Part shown: positions 4,683-12,298 of the stretch, piece by piece
Layout of the letters: every line of letters begins with the position of its first letter
Position numbering within the stretch: position 1 is the stretch's first letter
Virus record (IMG/VR): IMGVR_UViG_3300025146_000030
Span: 1-41,274 of that record
Length of the DNA stretch: 41,274 bases
Reading direction: 5' to 3' (one strand)
From: a virus
The notes under the pieces: generated by a model
Database searches by the model: none
The model's input: the letters and a program-made list of their open reading frames with translations, nothing else
What the model was told of the DNA's origin: nothing
Position numbers and translations under genes: made by a program

Positions 4683-6353
4683 ATGGCTAGAAGTGGTAAT
4701 TGGCGGATACGAAAGTCCACGATACCAGCTATAGAAGGTGCGAATGTGCTCAGAGTGTTGGGCAGATTTGGGGGCATAGTTGGGGTTAATCGCCCAATCA
4801 GTTTCAATACCGAAGTGAGCTATTTGGATACGGAGAAAAAGGATATCCATATCCAAGGGTTATTTAATACTTACCCTGTGGATGGGGAAGATATGGATGT
4901 AATGGTTGGCTTCATGCTCCATGAAGCAATGCATCTGGTGCGGGAATCGGACAAAGTTTATGAGCGTTTCAGAGACGTACAGTCTATTAAACCAGGCAGC
5001 CCATTCTGGTACTTTCTCAATATTGGAGAGGATATTCATGTAGATTTGGAGATAAGGCAATCCCTTCCAAATCTAAATGAGTATGTCCAAAAGGCTAGGG
5101 ATTGGGCGGCAAAGCGGAAAAGAGCATATCGGAAGGATAATTTGCTGGAGACCTGGTGTGAGTTGGAGCTATATGGTAATAAACAGGCTCTAATGGACGC
5201 TCCAGATGAAATGCTGGAACCGTTGCAAAACTTGGTGGAACTCTCTAATAAGATCAAATTAGATGGCTGGGGTGGACGAGTGGGGGACTACTGGAACACA
5301 TGGGTTTTAATAACGGACTTTGTGGAAAACCAGCATAAGGAAATCCAAAAAGACCAAAAAGCCCAACAGAATCATCCTAAACAACAGAAAAAGGATATGC
5401 CAGATAAGAAGGATTCCAAACCCGAACCCCCATCCTCTAAATCTGAATCTGAACCGCAACCACAAAAGGACATGGAATCGGGGGAACCCAAGCCTGAACC
5501 TGAACTGGAGCCGGATTATATGCCTACTCCAAATGCCAATGTTACCAATACCATAGACCCTGAGTTGGAAAAGCTAATACAGGATGCTTTGGAAAAGGAA
5601 ACCGAAGATTTGACGGAAGAGATTGGGGAGTTATTGGTGGAATCTGGAACCCAGTTGGGAAATTTCACAATTATCCAAACAGTGAACAAGGATGGGGCAC
5701 TATTAAGCCCCAATAATGAGCTGGTTGGGAAGCTAAAAGTGGTGTTGTCCATCAAAAAACGCCTGCAAAAACGGGACTTGCGTGGGGAAGTGAATGGTAA
5801 AATAGATACCCGAAAACTGCATAGAGCAGTGATGGATGGTAAATGCTTCAAACAGAGGTTTAAGTTTCCTGGAAGTTTCCCAGAATCGGCTATTTTGCTG
5901 GACTTATCTGGAAGTATGACCACAGAACAGAGACAAGAGGTTATAATGGCATCCTGTGCTATGACAGCTTTGGTTAAGTCCAAGGTGTATGGGTATCAGG
6001 AGAGGAACAGACAGGTAATGGTTACTAGATTGGATGAGGGGTATAAGGTGCGGGTGGAAACTGCGGGTGGTAATACCCCATCGGGTTTGGCTCTGATAAC
6101 TACTGCCAAACAGCTAAAACGTGGCGGGTTGGTTATCCATCTTACTGATGGAAAGCATAACAAAGGGATCAGCCCATATCATACTAGACCCGTCATTGAT
6201 AAGATGGGAATAGATGTGGTTAATGTTATATGGGGAGATAATGCTACACCGGATGCCTACGATGGAATGATTATAAAATCCATCAAAGGCTTGGCGGAGT
6301 TCCCATCCGCACTGCAAGAATTACTGGTCGAAAAATTGGGGATACGGTTTTAA
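4683..6353 (+). CDS. VWA protein with HExxH metallopeptidase-like domain
   Basis: This 556-aa protein has three parts. The N-terminal domain carries HEAMH (residues 80-84) followed by NIGEDIHVD (113-121), the arrangement of the putative metallopeptidase domain in DUF2201/CobT-like proteins. A Pro/Glu/Lys-rich linker occupies about 220-290. The C-terminal VWA domain has a MIDAS motif DLSGSM (407-412), a threonine in GGNTPSG and LTDG further on. Known relatives pair with MoxR ATPases to load or remodel protein complexes. Here the pair is phage-encoded, 13 bp apart and preceded by AGAAAGGCAAAAAG. Whether the HExxH site is catalytic cannot be judged by eye. It is the largest early gene. Confidence 0.8.
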   Translation: MARSGNWRIRKSTIPAIEGANVLRVLGRFGGIVGVNRPISFNTEVSYLDTEKKDIHIQGLFNTYPVDGEDMDVMVGFMLHEAMHLVRESDKVYERFRDVQSIKPGSPFWYFLNIGEDIHVDLEIRQSLPNLNEYVQKARDWAAKRKRAYRKDNLLETWCELELYGNKQALMDAPDEMLEPLQNLVELSNKIKLDGWGGRVGDYWNTWVLITDFVENQHKEIQKDQKAQQNHPKQQKKDMPDKKDSKPEPPSSKSESEPQPQKDMESGEPKPEPELEPDYMPTPNANVTNTIDPELEKLIQDALEKETEDLTEEIGELLVESGTQLGNFTIIQTVNKDGALLSPNNELVGKLKVVLSIKKRLQKRDLRGEVNGKIDTRKLHRAVMDGKCFKQRFKFPGSFPESAILLDLSGSMTTEQRQEVIMASCAMTALVKSKVYGYQERNRQVMVTRLDEGYKVRVETAGGNTPSGLALITTAKQLKRGGLVIHLTDGKHNKGISPYHTRPVIDKMGIDVVNVIWGDNATPDAYDGMIIKSIKGLAEFPSALQELLVEKLGIRF

Positions 6354-6369
6354 TTTTGGGAGGTAAATT

Positions 6370-6639
6370 ATGGCATACCAATTCATAATCACAAGACATA
6401 AGCTGACCCCAGAGGAGCAAGAAATGGCAAGGTTTATCCAAGGCGTAAACAAAGTTTCAGGGATGGTTAAGCAACCACCGGACCCGCTAAGAGTTGGTGC
6501 ATTGCAAAGTTTTGAGCAGAGGTTGGTAACCGATGTGTTAAAGAGAGTTGGATTGGATAAATCTGGCACTATGGCGGTTCTAAGCGGAACCGATGCGGTT
6601 ATCACCTGCCATGTGGGGAATATTATCGGTGGTTCATAA
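6370..6639 (+). CDS. Hypothetical protein, 89 aa
   Basis: GGGAGGTAAATT gives a clear ribosome binding site. The product is soluble, with a helical N-terminal half (LTPEEQEMARFIQGVNKVSG) and a C-terminal segment SGTDAVITCHVGNIIGG. I do not recognise the family. It lies between the ATPase/VWA pair and the RecA-fold ATPase and is separated from the latter by 2 bp, so it belongs to the same operon. Confidence 0.65.
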   Translation: MAYQFIITRHKLTPEEQEMARFIQGVNKVSGMVKQPPDPLRVGALQSFEQRLVTDVLKRVGLDKSGTMAVLSGTDAVITCHVGNIIGGS

Positions 6640-6641
6640 GG

Positions 6642-7394
6642 ATGGACTTCTACCCCGCAGACAAGTTTGTTAAGTTAAAGTTCCATAGTAAACCATATAT
6701 TATTTCTGATGGGATACTACCCGACAAAACGAAGATGTTATTATTTGGAGACCCAAAGAAGGGGAAGTCGTTATTGTTGGCACAGTTGGCTATGGATATT
6801 ACCAACAACAACCCATGGCTGAATTTCAAGACTTCCCATGCCAAGGTGATGTACGCCAATTACGAGATTCCATTGGTGGAATGGCAAAGTAGGCTTGTTA
6901 AAAGAGCCAATATGACAAAAGTGAAAATAACTTCGGATTTAATTGTTGGAACAGATTTTAGGCCAAAGAAGCTCGACCGACCAGAGGGGCAGGCGGAATT
7001 GGAAAAAGCAGTTTATGAATTGGAACCAAGACTAGTTATTCTGGATAGTCTATATAAGGTCATATCTGGTTCGGTTAATGATGACGAAAAAATATCCTGC
7101 GTTTTTGATTTTTTGGACTTTTTAATTGACCATTATGGTATAAGTGTAATTATATGCCATCACAATCGCAAATCCAAGGGGGATTCCAGGGGTGCGGTGG
7201 ACTATGGAACACAGGAATCACGTGGAAGTTATGAAATCGTGGCTTGGCCTGATTCAATTGTTAGGTTTATTAGTATTCCGCCCGAAAGGAGTGGAAAGGC
7301 AAGGTTGGAATTTGAGTGCCGCCATGCTTTGGACGAAATACAACCTGTAAATTTGCAGTTGGTTAGAGCTGAAGCGGGATTTAAGGTGGTGTAA
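6642..7394 (+). CDS. RecA-fold ATPase, RepA/AAA_25-like
   Basis: 250 aa with Walker A GDPKKGKS near residues 36-43, Walker B RLVILDSLY near 129-137, and the ICHHNRKSKGDSRG segment (about 168-181) typical of AAA_25 / RepA-like hexameric helicases and related phage ATPases. DNA-unwinding or recombinase-loading is the likely role, since no DnaB-type helicase or separate primase is otherwise visible in this arm. It is shorter than DnaB (usually over 400 aa) and close to plasmid RepA in length. ATP-driven replication helicase is the best guess; a Sak4-like recombination ATPase is the alternative. Confidence 0.7.
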   Translation: MDFYPADKFVKLKFHSKPYIISDGILPDKTKMLLFGDPKKGKSLLLAQLAMDITNNNPWLNFKTSHAKVMYANYEIPLVEWQSRLVKRANMTKVKITSDLIVGTDFRPKKLDRPEGQAELEKAVYELEPRLVILDSLYKVISGSVNDDEKISCVFDFLDFLIDHYGISVIICHHNRKSKGDSRGAVDYGTQESRGSYEIVAWPDSIVRFISIPPERSGKARLEFECRHALDEIQPVNLQLVRAEAGFKVV

Positions 7395-7445
7395 AATGAA
7401 TGTAATGAATGTGGAAGTGGAAAGAGAATTGGAGAGGATGAGATA

Positions 7446-7850
7446 ATGGCAACATTTCCATTCAGGATGGTTCTCAGACCAACTTATCAGTACCGAAAGG
7501 GAAAATGCAAAGTTTGTGGATTAGCCATTGAGGCTGGTTCCAGGATTATATTCGGTCAGAGTTTTTATAAGGTGCGTGGGCATGAGGGTGGAAGACTAAT
7601 GAGACAGACGGTTCGTTACCATGAGGATTGCTTTTGGAGGGTGTACCATACTGCTATAGCTGAATGGTATCATAATAATAACTATAAACCCGAAAAAGTA
7701 CCATTCTCACAGGTAAAACGGGCTCAAATAAATCGTCTCAATGCAAGGTTATGGTACTTGCGGAAGAAAGGAGTGGACGAGAATGACCTGAGAATACAGA
7801 TGATTTTGGAGCAGAAAGCGGAATTACAAGGTAAAAAGGAGGAAGTTTGA
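7446..7850 (+). CDS. Zinc-finger protein, 134 aa
   Basis: CKVCGLAIEAGSRI (Cys 21 and 24) followed by RYHEDCFWRVYH (His and Cys near 59-62) forms a C-x2-C...H-x2-C metal site. It resembles the PARP-type/treble-clef fingers found in phage proteins. The C-terminal half is strongly basic and helical (QVKRAQINRLNARLWYLRKKG), suggesting DNA or RNA binding. The start overlaps the stop of an unsupported 16-codon frame. The last bases overlap the next gene's TTG start. Confidence 0.7.
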   Translation: MATFPFRMVLRPTYQYRKGKCKVCGLAIEAGSRIIFGQSFYKVRGHEGGRLMRQTVRYHEDCFWRVYHTAIAEWYHNNNYKPEKVPFSQVKRAQINRLNARLWYLRKKGVDENDLRIQMILEQKAELQGKKEEV

Positions 7851-8089
7851 ACGATTTGGAAATTGAAATCAGTGGGGGAACAAGAAGTGGTAAGACAAAG
7901 TTGTTCCATGATGTTTGTGATATGTTGGAATCCCAAGGGGGAAGGATTCTGCTATGGAATAGAGATGGAACTTCCGAGTCCGCCGTAGTTAGGGTAAATG
8001 ACAACGTTGTTACTCTAAAAACCAAACATATTAAAATTAGAAAGGAGAAAACAATTGACAATGCCACAACAGCCCAATTACCCGCCTAG
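7847..8089 (+). CDS. Miniature P-loop protein, 80 aa
   Basis: The start is TTG at 7847, overlapping the previous stop (TTGA), because AAAAAGGAGGAAG lies at ideal distance and no ATG is available. Walker A is GGTRSGKT (residues 10-17), preceded by a beta strand (LEIEIS). A second strand RILLWNR follows, but there is no Walker B or sensor region. Such 80-100-residue P-loop proteins are common in phage genomes and resemble the first half of a nucleoside-kinase fold. NTP binding is likely; function is unknown. Confidence 0.7.
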   Translation: MNDLEIEISGGTRSGKTKLFHDVCDMLESQGGRILLWNRDGTSESAVVRVNDNVVTLKTKHIKIRKEKTIDNATTAQLPA

Positions 8090-9035
8090 TTATGGGGCAA
8101 CAGCCACCGGAGCTTACCCACCTGGGTACAATCCCCCACAGCAACAGCAGTATTATGGAGCACCACAGCCACCACAGCCCATGCAGGGGCAACAGCCACC
8201 ATACCAGCAACATGGCTATGCACCGCCACAGGCCATGCCATCTCCGGAACAGGTTATATGGAGTGGACTAGAACAAGGAGCAGCGGCTAAGATACCATTA
8301 ACTAGATGGATTGGTCGCTTCGACTCTTATGGTTTTGATTCTGCCTTCGGAAACCTAAGAGTTGTGGAGAAGTTCGTCCAGGTACAGGTTTTGGAGACCA
8401 CCGCACCTTGGCCTTATGCCACTTGTGATGTGCCAATTAAGATTTCCACAAAGGAGGATAGTGGGTTCGGGCGGCATATTACTTCCATCAAAGCATTGGG
8501 ACTGACTTTAAGGGCAAAGACATTAAAAGAAGCGATGGATGAACTTATTGGTAAAACCTTTGAAGTAGTGAAGGTAATGGAGAGTTATGGAGAGAATAGG
8601 GCTGGAGAAGCAATGCAAGGAGAGGTTGTAAGGTTTGTACGGATTATACAGGTTGGTGGAGTGAGTATGGGGCAGCAACAAAGTCCCACAATGATGCAAC
8701 AGCCACAATATATGGCTCAACCTCCAGTAATGCAACAGTATGCACCCCCAACACCACAATACGCACCAGCACCAGCACCGGCTCCAAGACCAGTGGTACA
8801 GACTACTGCTGAGTTTGACACTAACCCAAGTCCAACCGACACCCCGTCCATAAGGGCAAAGAAATTGCTACATGGAAAAACCCTAAACGAGTTTCTTGGA
8901 GTGGCCTTATTGGACGATGTGGTTAAAGACCCACAGTTTATCAATAGCGTGTTTGATCAGAGCTTCCTGGTAACTCTTAAAGCGTCTGGTCAAGTAGTGG
9001 AGGAAGGGGGTATATATAAAGTAGTAAAGTGGTAA
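8055..9035 (+). CDS. Pro/Gln-rich protein, candidate ssDNA-binding protein
   Basis: 326 aa. TTG at 8055 fits GGAG (8044-8047, 7-bp spacing) better than ATG at 8061. Residues 1-70 are a low-complexity Pro/Gln/Tyr tract, about 75-200 form a compact beta-rich domain (FVQVQVLETTAPWPYATCDVPIKI...), and 205-260 are a second Pro/Gln/Ala-rich linker before a small helical C-terminal domain. The central domain could be an OB-like fold, and its place next to a Cas4-like nuclease and a Sak4-like ATPase is where phages keep their SSB. I see no diagnostic SSB motif and no acidic C-terminal tip, so this is only a proposal. It overlaps the P-loop gene by 35 bp. Confidence 0.6.
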   Translation: MTMPQQPNYPPSYGATATGAYPPGYNPPQQQQYYGAPQPPQPMQGQQPPYQQHGYAPPQAMPSPEQVIWSGLEQGAAAKIPLTRWIGRFDSYGFDSAFGNLRVVEKFVQVQVLETTAPWPYATCDVPIKISTKEDSGFGRHITSIKALGLTLRAKTLKEAMDELIGKTFEVVKVMESYGENRAGEAMQGEVVRFVRIIQVGGVSMGQQQSPTMMQQPQYMAQPPVMQQYAPPTPQYAPAPAPAPRPVVQTTAEFDTNPSPTDTPSIRAKKLLHGKTLNEFLGVALLDDVVKDPQFINSVFDQSFLVTLKASGQVVEEGGIYKVVKW

Positions 9036-9061
9036 AGTAGAACAGGCGGAAATCCAAGACA

Positions 9062-9098
9062 CCTATGGGTATGGGGGCTAAAACCCCCAGCCCATAGG
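9062..9098 (+). other. Strong intercistronic hairpin
   Basis: CCTATGGG (9062-9069) pairs perfectly with CCCATAGG (9091-9098), and inside it GGGGG (9073-9077) pairs with CCCCC (9084-9088). This is the most stable intercistronic hairpin I noticed. It is followed by AGAAAAAGGAG, the next gene's Shine-Dalgarno, and not by a T-run. An mRNA-stability or processing element is more likely than a terminator. Confidence 0.6.
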
Positions 9099-9113
9099 AG
9101 AAAAAGGAGAATT

Positions 9114-9299
9114 ATGAAGTGCCATATATGTGACAGAGAATTGGAAACAGAGAGAGAACTAACGGTGCACCAGAAATATTTCCACAGTTTGGGTGCCCAG
9201 AGATATGTTGGCGGAGTATGCCCTGAATGTGGGGCGACTATATTTCACCAAGAAGGGTGCTTATTTTGCCAAGGTTGTGGGTATTCCAGGTGTGGGTAA
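9114..9299 (+). CDS. C2H2 plus zinc-ribbon protein, 61 aa
   Basis: The first half is a C2H2-like finger (CHIC at 3-6, then HQKYFH around 19-24). The second half is a ribbon (CPEC around 36-39, CLFCQGCGYSRC near the end). Two metal sites in 61 residues leave little else, so this is a nucleic-acid or protein-binding module. It follows the hairpin at 9062-9098 and AAAAAGGAG, and lies directly ahead of the Cas4-like nuclease gene. Confidence 0.75.
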   Translation: MKCHICDRELETERELTVHQKYFHSLGAQRYVGGVCPECGATIFHQEGCLFCQGCGYSRCG

Positions 9300-9313
9300 G
9301 GAAGGAGAGATAG

Positions 9314-9949
9314 ATGGTAATAACTGATTATCCAGAATTAACAGAGCAGATTTATACATGGCTTGGGACACGGATGAAGGAACTTTCTGGGCCAAGAAGT
9401 GGTGGGATTCATTTAACGGAGTTAATATATTGTTTAACGGCTTCTTATTGGAAACGCCTTGACCCACTGCCAAATACCGGTAAGCAAGACCTGACCATGG
9501 CACTTGGAATCGGACTAGAGAGGGTATTTATTGCTCCAGAAGTCCGAGCAAAAGTGGGGACTAAAGATGGTATAGATTACTCCCCAGATTTCTGGTTCGG
9601 AGAGATACCAAGCGAAATGAAAACTACTAGAATGTCTACTAAAAAGACCATAACAAGAGAGTTCCCGGAAACATGGGTCCAACAAATCAAAGGCTATTGT
9701 TATTGTGAGGGTAAGACGGAGTATGGTCTGGCAGTAGTGCATTTAATGGGTGGGTATAAGCCACCATTCCCGGAAATTCTTTCGGTGAAATTTACTTTTG
9801 AACAACAGGAATTGCAGGAGTTTTGGGATTATATTTTGTACCGAAAGAGTGCTTATATTGAGGCGTATGCCAGACAAGTGGCTCCAATTCCCAAGAGATG
9901 GAATCAAGCTTGGGAATGTGAATATTGCCAATATCCCAATAGGTGCTAA
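9314..9949 (+). CDS. Cas4/RecB-like PD-(D/E)XK Fe-S nuclease
   Basis: 211 aa. C40 lies in LTELIYC, the family helix GIGLER is near 65-70, an acidic residue lies in GIDYSPDF (88/92), and SEMKT (100-104) supplies the E-x-K pair. The C-terminus is CEYCQYPNRC (C202, C205, C211). One N-terminal and three C-terminal cysteines around a PD-(D/E)XK core are the hallmark of Cas4/AddB-type iron-sulfur nucleases, which resect DNA ends. With the Sak4-like ATPase and XPF-type nuclease nearby, it probably forms the phage recombination system. No Cas1/Cas2 or repeats are present, so a CRISPR role is not supported. Confidence 0.8.
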   Translation: MVITDYPELTEQIYTWLGTRMKELSGPRSGGIHLTELIYCLTASYWKRLDPLPNTGKQDLTMALGIGLERVFIAPEVRAKVGTKDGIDYSPDFWFGEIPSEMKTTRMSTKKTITREFPETWVQQIKGYCYCEGKTEYGLAVVHLMGGYKPPFPEILSVKFTFEQQELQEFWDYILYRKSAYIEAYARQVAPIPKRWNQAWECEYCQYPNRC

Positions 9950-9963
9950 ATTAAAGTTAAGGA

Positions 9964-10007
9964 GTTAAAAAGATGATGGACTTAATTAAAGTTAAAAAGA
10001 TGATGGA
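9964..10007 (+). repeat. 17-bp direct repeat at a start codon
   Basis: GTTAAAAAGATGATGGA occurs exactly at 9964-9980 and 9991-10007, a 27-bp period that keeps the reading frame. It duplicates the ribosome-proximal region and start codon of the gene at 9973, so initiation could also occur at 10000. A small in-frame slippage duplication is the simplest explanation. Confidence 0.6.
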
Positions 10008-10245
10008 AATGATTTCGCTTGAAAGTAAAGGAGAATATGGGATATTACTTGGAGTGACGGCAAAAAACAAAGAGCAAGATCGAGATGGAATAACAGCTAT
10101 AGTTACTTCTAATCTGGGCATCTTTGAGATTGCTACTGTTATTGTGGCTATGATAATAAAGTACCCCCAAATATTGCCCATAATGACAGAGTTAATTAAC
10201 ATCTCACAATCACAGATTCAAGTTATAGATTTGGAGCAAAACTAA
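9973..10245 (+). CDS. Hypothetical protein, 90 aa
   Basis: The ATG at 9973 follows AAGGAGTTAAAAAG; because the start region is duplicated, an in-frame ATG at 10000 is an alternative giving 81 aa. The C-terminal half is hydrophobic (IFEIATVIVAMIIKYPQILPIM), possibly one membrane-associated helix or a buried core. No family is recognised. Its TAA overlaps the ATG of the Sak4-like gene (TAATG), so the two are probably co-translated. Confidence 0.6.
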   Translation: MMDLIKVKKMMEMISLESKGEYGILLGVTAKNKEQDRDGITAIVTSNLGIFEIATVIVAMIIKYPQILPIMTELINISQSQIQVIDLEQN

Positions 10246-10961
10246 TGATAATTTCATATCATGGGCCCGAAAAGAGTGGTAAGACTACTTTTGGATTCAC
10301 TTTTCCAAAACCGATAATACATCTGGACTTTGATTTGGGTAGGGATAGAGCTATCCATCGCTTCAAAGGCGAGGAAAATTTGATAGCGTCTATTCCACTT
10401 CCAGAGCCTCCTGGGTGGAGTATTGGTTCCGGAGAAGCAACTAGATTGTGGGCTGAATTTTGCTCCCGTTATGACCAAGCACTAAAAGACCCGCAGGTTA
10501 AGACTATATTTATTGATACTGGGACACAGATGTGGAAGTCCGATACGCAGGAGTATTTGGAGAACCATGTAAAGAGGGTTAATCCAAAGAGGACACAATT
10601 ACAGCAGATTGAGTATCGGATGCCAAATGACCGCATGAGAGCGAAGGTATTGGCGGCTAGAATGGCGGGCAAAATTCTGGTAATTAGCCATTATGAAACA
10701 GATGAGTATGATGAGAGATGGATAGAACAGCCTGATGGGAAAATGAAAAAGGAGTCTATAAAAACCGGGCGTAAATTACACGCTGGATTTGGGGAGATAC
10801 GGAATCTAACCGATATGCACTTGTATCTTTATGTGGATAAATTTACCCCCATGGCGGTTATAGAAACGCCCGGATATGCACCATTAAACGCAGTTGGGTG
10901 CAGAATACCTAATCCATCGTATGAAACGCTAATGAATGTGGTGAATCTTTTAAGAAGGTAG
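10245..10961 (+). CDS. Sak4-like RecA-fold ATPase
   Basis: 238 aa starting MIISYHGPEKSGKTTFGF. Walker A is GPEKSGKTT at residues 7-15, FDLGRDRAIHRF follows, and Walker B is TIFIDTGTQ near 88-96. The size, the very N-terminal P-loop and the 'HLDFDLG' strand match the phage AAA_24/Sak4 family, RecA-like single-strand annealing or recombination proteins. Sak4 genes usually sit close to an SSB and nucleases; here the Cas4-like nuclease is upstream and the XPF-type nuclease downstream. A role in recombination-dependent replication is likely. Confidence 0.75.
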   Translation: MIISYHGPEKSGKTTFGFTFPKPIIHLDFDLGRDRAIHRFKGEENLIASIPLPEPPGWSIGSGEATRLWAEFCSRYDQALKDPQVKTIFIDTGTQMWKSDTQEYLENHVKRVNPKRTQLQQIEYRMPNDRMRAKVLAARMAGKILVISHYETDEYDERWIEQPDGKMKKESIKTGRKLHAGFGEIRNLTDMHLYLYVDKFTPMAVIETPGYAPLNAVGCRIPNPSYETLMNVVNLLRR

Positions 10962-10973
10962 GAGATCAGTATT

Positions 10974-11699
10974 GTGGATATAGTGGTGGACGTATTCGAA
11001 CCAGACCATCTGGCCCAACTTTTATCCCAGTTTTTAAGAGTCCATAGGGAGAATTTGGTTGTCAAGGGTCTGAGTGATTACTTCTGGTTTGCGGGGGATG
11101 GGCACAGGATTACTTTGGAGCGAAAAACTTGGGCAGATTTAATTGCTTCCCAAGGCAGGATAGAAACACAATTAAGAATGGCTACTAATAATGCGGAGGA
11201 AGTTGGGTTAATTGTAGAAGGCATAGCGGATCCATTATATGGCGGTGAGATTGGGCTGTTTCAGAAAAGTGGGGATGGGAAATGGTTCCGCCGAGCAAAG
11301 ATTAGTGATTGGAGGTACGATGCTCTCCAAGCTTTCCTGTACCGTTTGGATAAAGAGGGAATAACGGTTTATCATACCGCCTCTATGGAGGCCACATCGT
11401 GGGCATTAAAGGCTTTTGTGGAAAACTCACAGAAACAAGAGTTTACCACAATGAGACGGTATGTTAAGACTAAGCCGATTCTTTGGAAGCCTGACCCTAT
11501 AATGGAGACTCTTATGGGAATTAAGGATGATAAGGGACATATTCTTGGGGAGAAAAAAGCTGCGGAAATAATTAAAAGGTTTGGAAGTATTTGGAAAGCC
11601 ATCCATAGAGACCCGGATGAGATAGCTTCGGTGTGTAGTGGGATTGGATTGGCTACCGCTACCAGGCTTATAGAATTGCTGAAAAAAGACGGGAGGTAA
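10974..11699 (+). CDS. XPF/ERCC4-type nuclease with HhH domain
   Basis: The GTG start is 9 bp after GGAG (10961-10964). The N-terminal ERCC4 nuclease domain shows DVFEP (6-10) and the signature ERK-x3-D (E49, R50, K51, D55). The C-terminal 60 residues form tandem helix-hairpin-helix (LGEKKAAEIIKRFGS... and CSGIGLATATRLIELL), the DNA-binding part of XPF/Mus81-family flap and junction endonucleases. At 241 aa it is a compact archaeal-like arrangement without helicase. The expected job is cleaving branched DNA such as replication forks, flaps or recombination intermediates before packaging. Confidence 0.85.
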   Translation: MDIVVDVFEPDHLAQLLSQFLRVHRENLVVKGLSDYFWFAGDGHRITLERKTWADLIASQGRIETQLRMATNNAEEVGLIVEGIADPLYGGEIGLFQKSGDGKWFRRAKISDWRYDALQAFLYRLDKEGITVYHTASMEATSWALKAFVENSQKQEFTTMRRYVKTKPILWKPDPIMETLMGIKDDKGHILGEKKAAEIIKRFGSIWKAIHRDPDEIASVCSGIGLATATRLIELLKKDGR

Positions 11700-11705
11700 A
11701 ATGGA

Positions 11706-11918
11706 ATGGGCAAAAAGCGATTTTGGTATTCCAAATGTGGTTTTCACTTTGGCTTCTGTTCTAAAACCACACCTTGTAAATTAGATAGATATCCAGGTGA
11801 GAATAACTGTGGGTATTTTTCCTATAAACACCCAGCTACCGGAGAACGCTACCGTACATTTGAATCACACATGATAAACGGGAGGAATAGAAGAAGATGG
11901 CTGAAAAAATGCGGATAA
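11706..11918 (+). CDS. Cys-rich basic protein, 70 aa
   Basis: GGGAGG (11691-11696) serves an ATG at 11706; an ATG at 11701 in another frame reads only 23 codons. The product has five cysteines (KCGF, FCSKTTPC, NNC, KKCG) and a strongly basic C-terminus (MINGRNRRRWLKK), suggesting a metal-stabilised nucleic-acid binder. No known family. It overlaps the next gene by 22 bp. Confidence 0.55.
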   Translation: MGKKRFWYSKCGFHFGFCSKTTPCKLDRYPGENNCGYFSYKHPATGERYRTFESHMINGRNRRRWLKKCG

Positions 11919-12298
11919 CCATGACCAGTTTTAGGGATTCAATACTATTATCTGGGTTAAAGTTTTCCATCACTCGGAGACCACCAACAAAATGTTCGTA
12001 TCCGACTATTGGTTTCCTGGCTATCCCTAAAATAAGGGATACTATAGATATGAGTGTGGAAGCTGAGTTGGAAGCCTTCAGAGGGATAGTGGAGAACAAT
12101 GGTAAATTACTAGTAGATTTGCTAAATATGTTATATGATAATGGAATACATGATATAGTCCTGGCGGATTGGTACACCGCTGACAAGCATGGACAGCCCA
12201 GTCAATCTTTGGCTATAGGGCAATATATAGAGGGATTGGATTTGGGGTTTGAAATTGAAGTGGTATATAAGGATGGGAGGGCTAAAGTAAATGAATAA
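11897..12298 (+). CDS. Hypothetical protein, 133 aa
   Basis: ATG at 11897 lies 10 bp after GGGAGG; an in-frame ATG at 11909 is an alternative. The N-terminal part (MTSFRDSILLSGLKFSITRR then YPTIGFLAIP) faintly resembles phage DUF488-like proteins. The C-terminal part looks like a separate alpha/beta stretch (IVLADWYTADKHG). I would not assign a function. It overlaps the methyltransferase gene by 8 bp, so they are probably translated together. Confidence 0.6.
   Translation: MAEKMRITMTSFRDSILLSGLKFSITRRPPTKCSYPTIGFLAIPKIRDTIDMSVEAELEAFRGIVENNGKLLVDLLNMLYDNGIHDIVLADWYTADKHGQPSQSLAIGQYIEGLDLGFEIEVVYKDGRAKVNE

Noticed and set aside
7396-7446. 16-codon frame between the RecA-fold ATPase and the zinc-finger gene
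   Set aside because: Too short, no Shine-Dalgarno, and a low-complexity Met/Asn/Glu peptide. It only bridges the gap.
8055-9035. Firm annotation as single-stranded DNA-binding protein
   Set aside because: Only context and low-complexity tails support it; the central domain shows no diagnostic OB-fold motif by eye and the C-terminus is not acidic.
9314-9949. CRISPR Cas4 involvement
   Set aside because: There is no Cas1, Cas2 or repeat array in the window. Stand-alone Cas4/RecB-like nucleases are common in phages.
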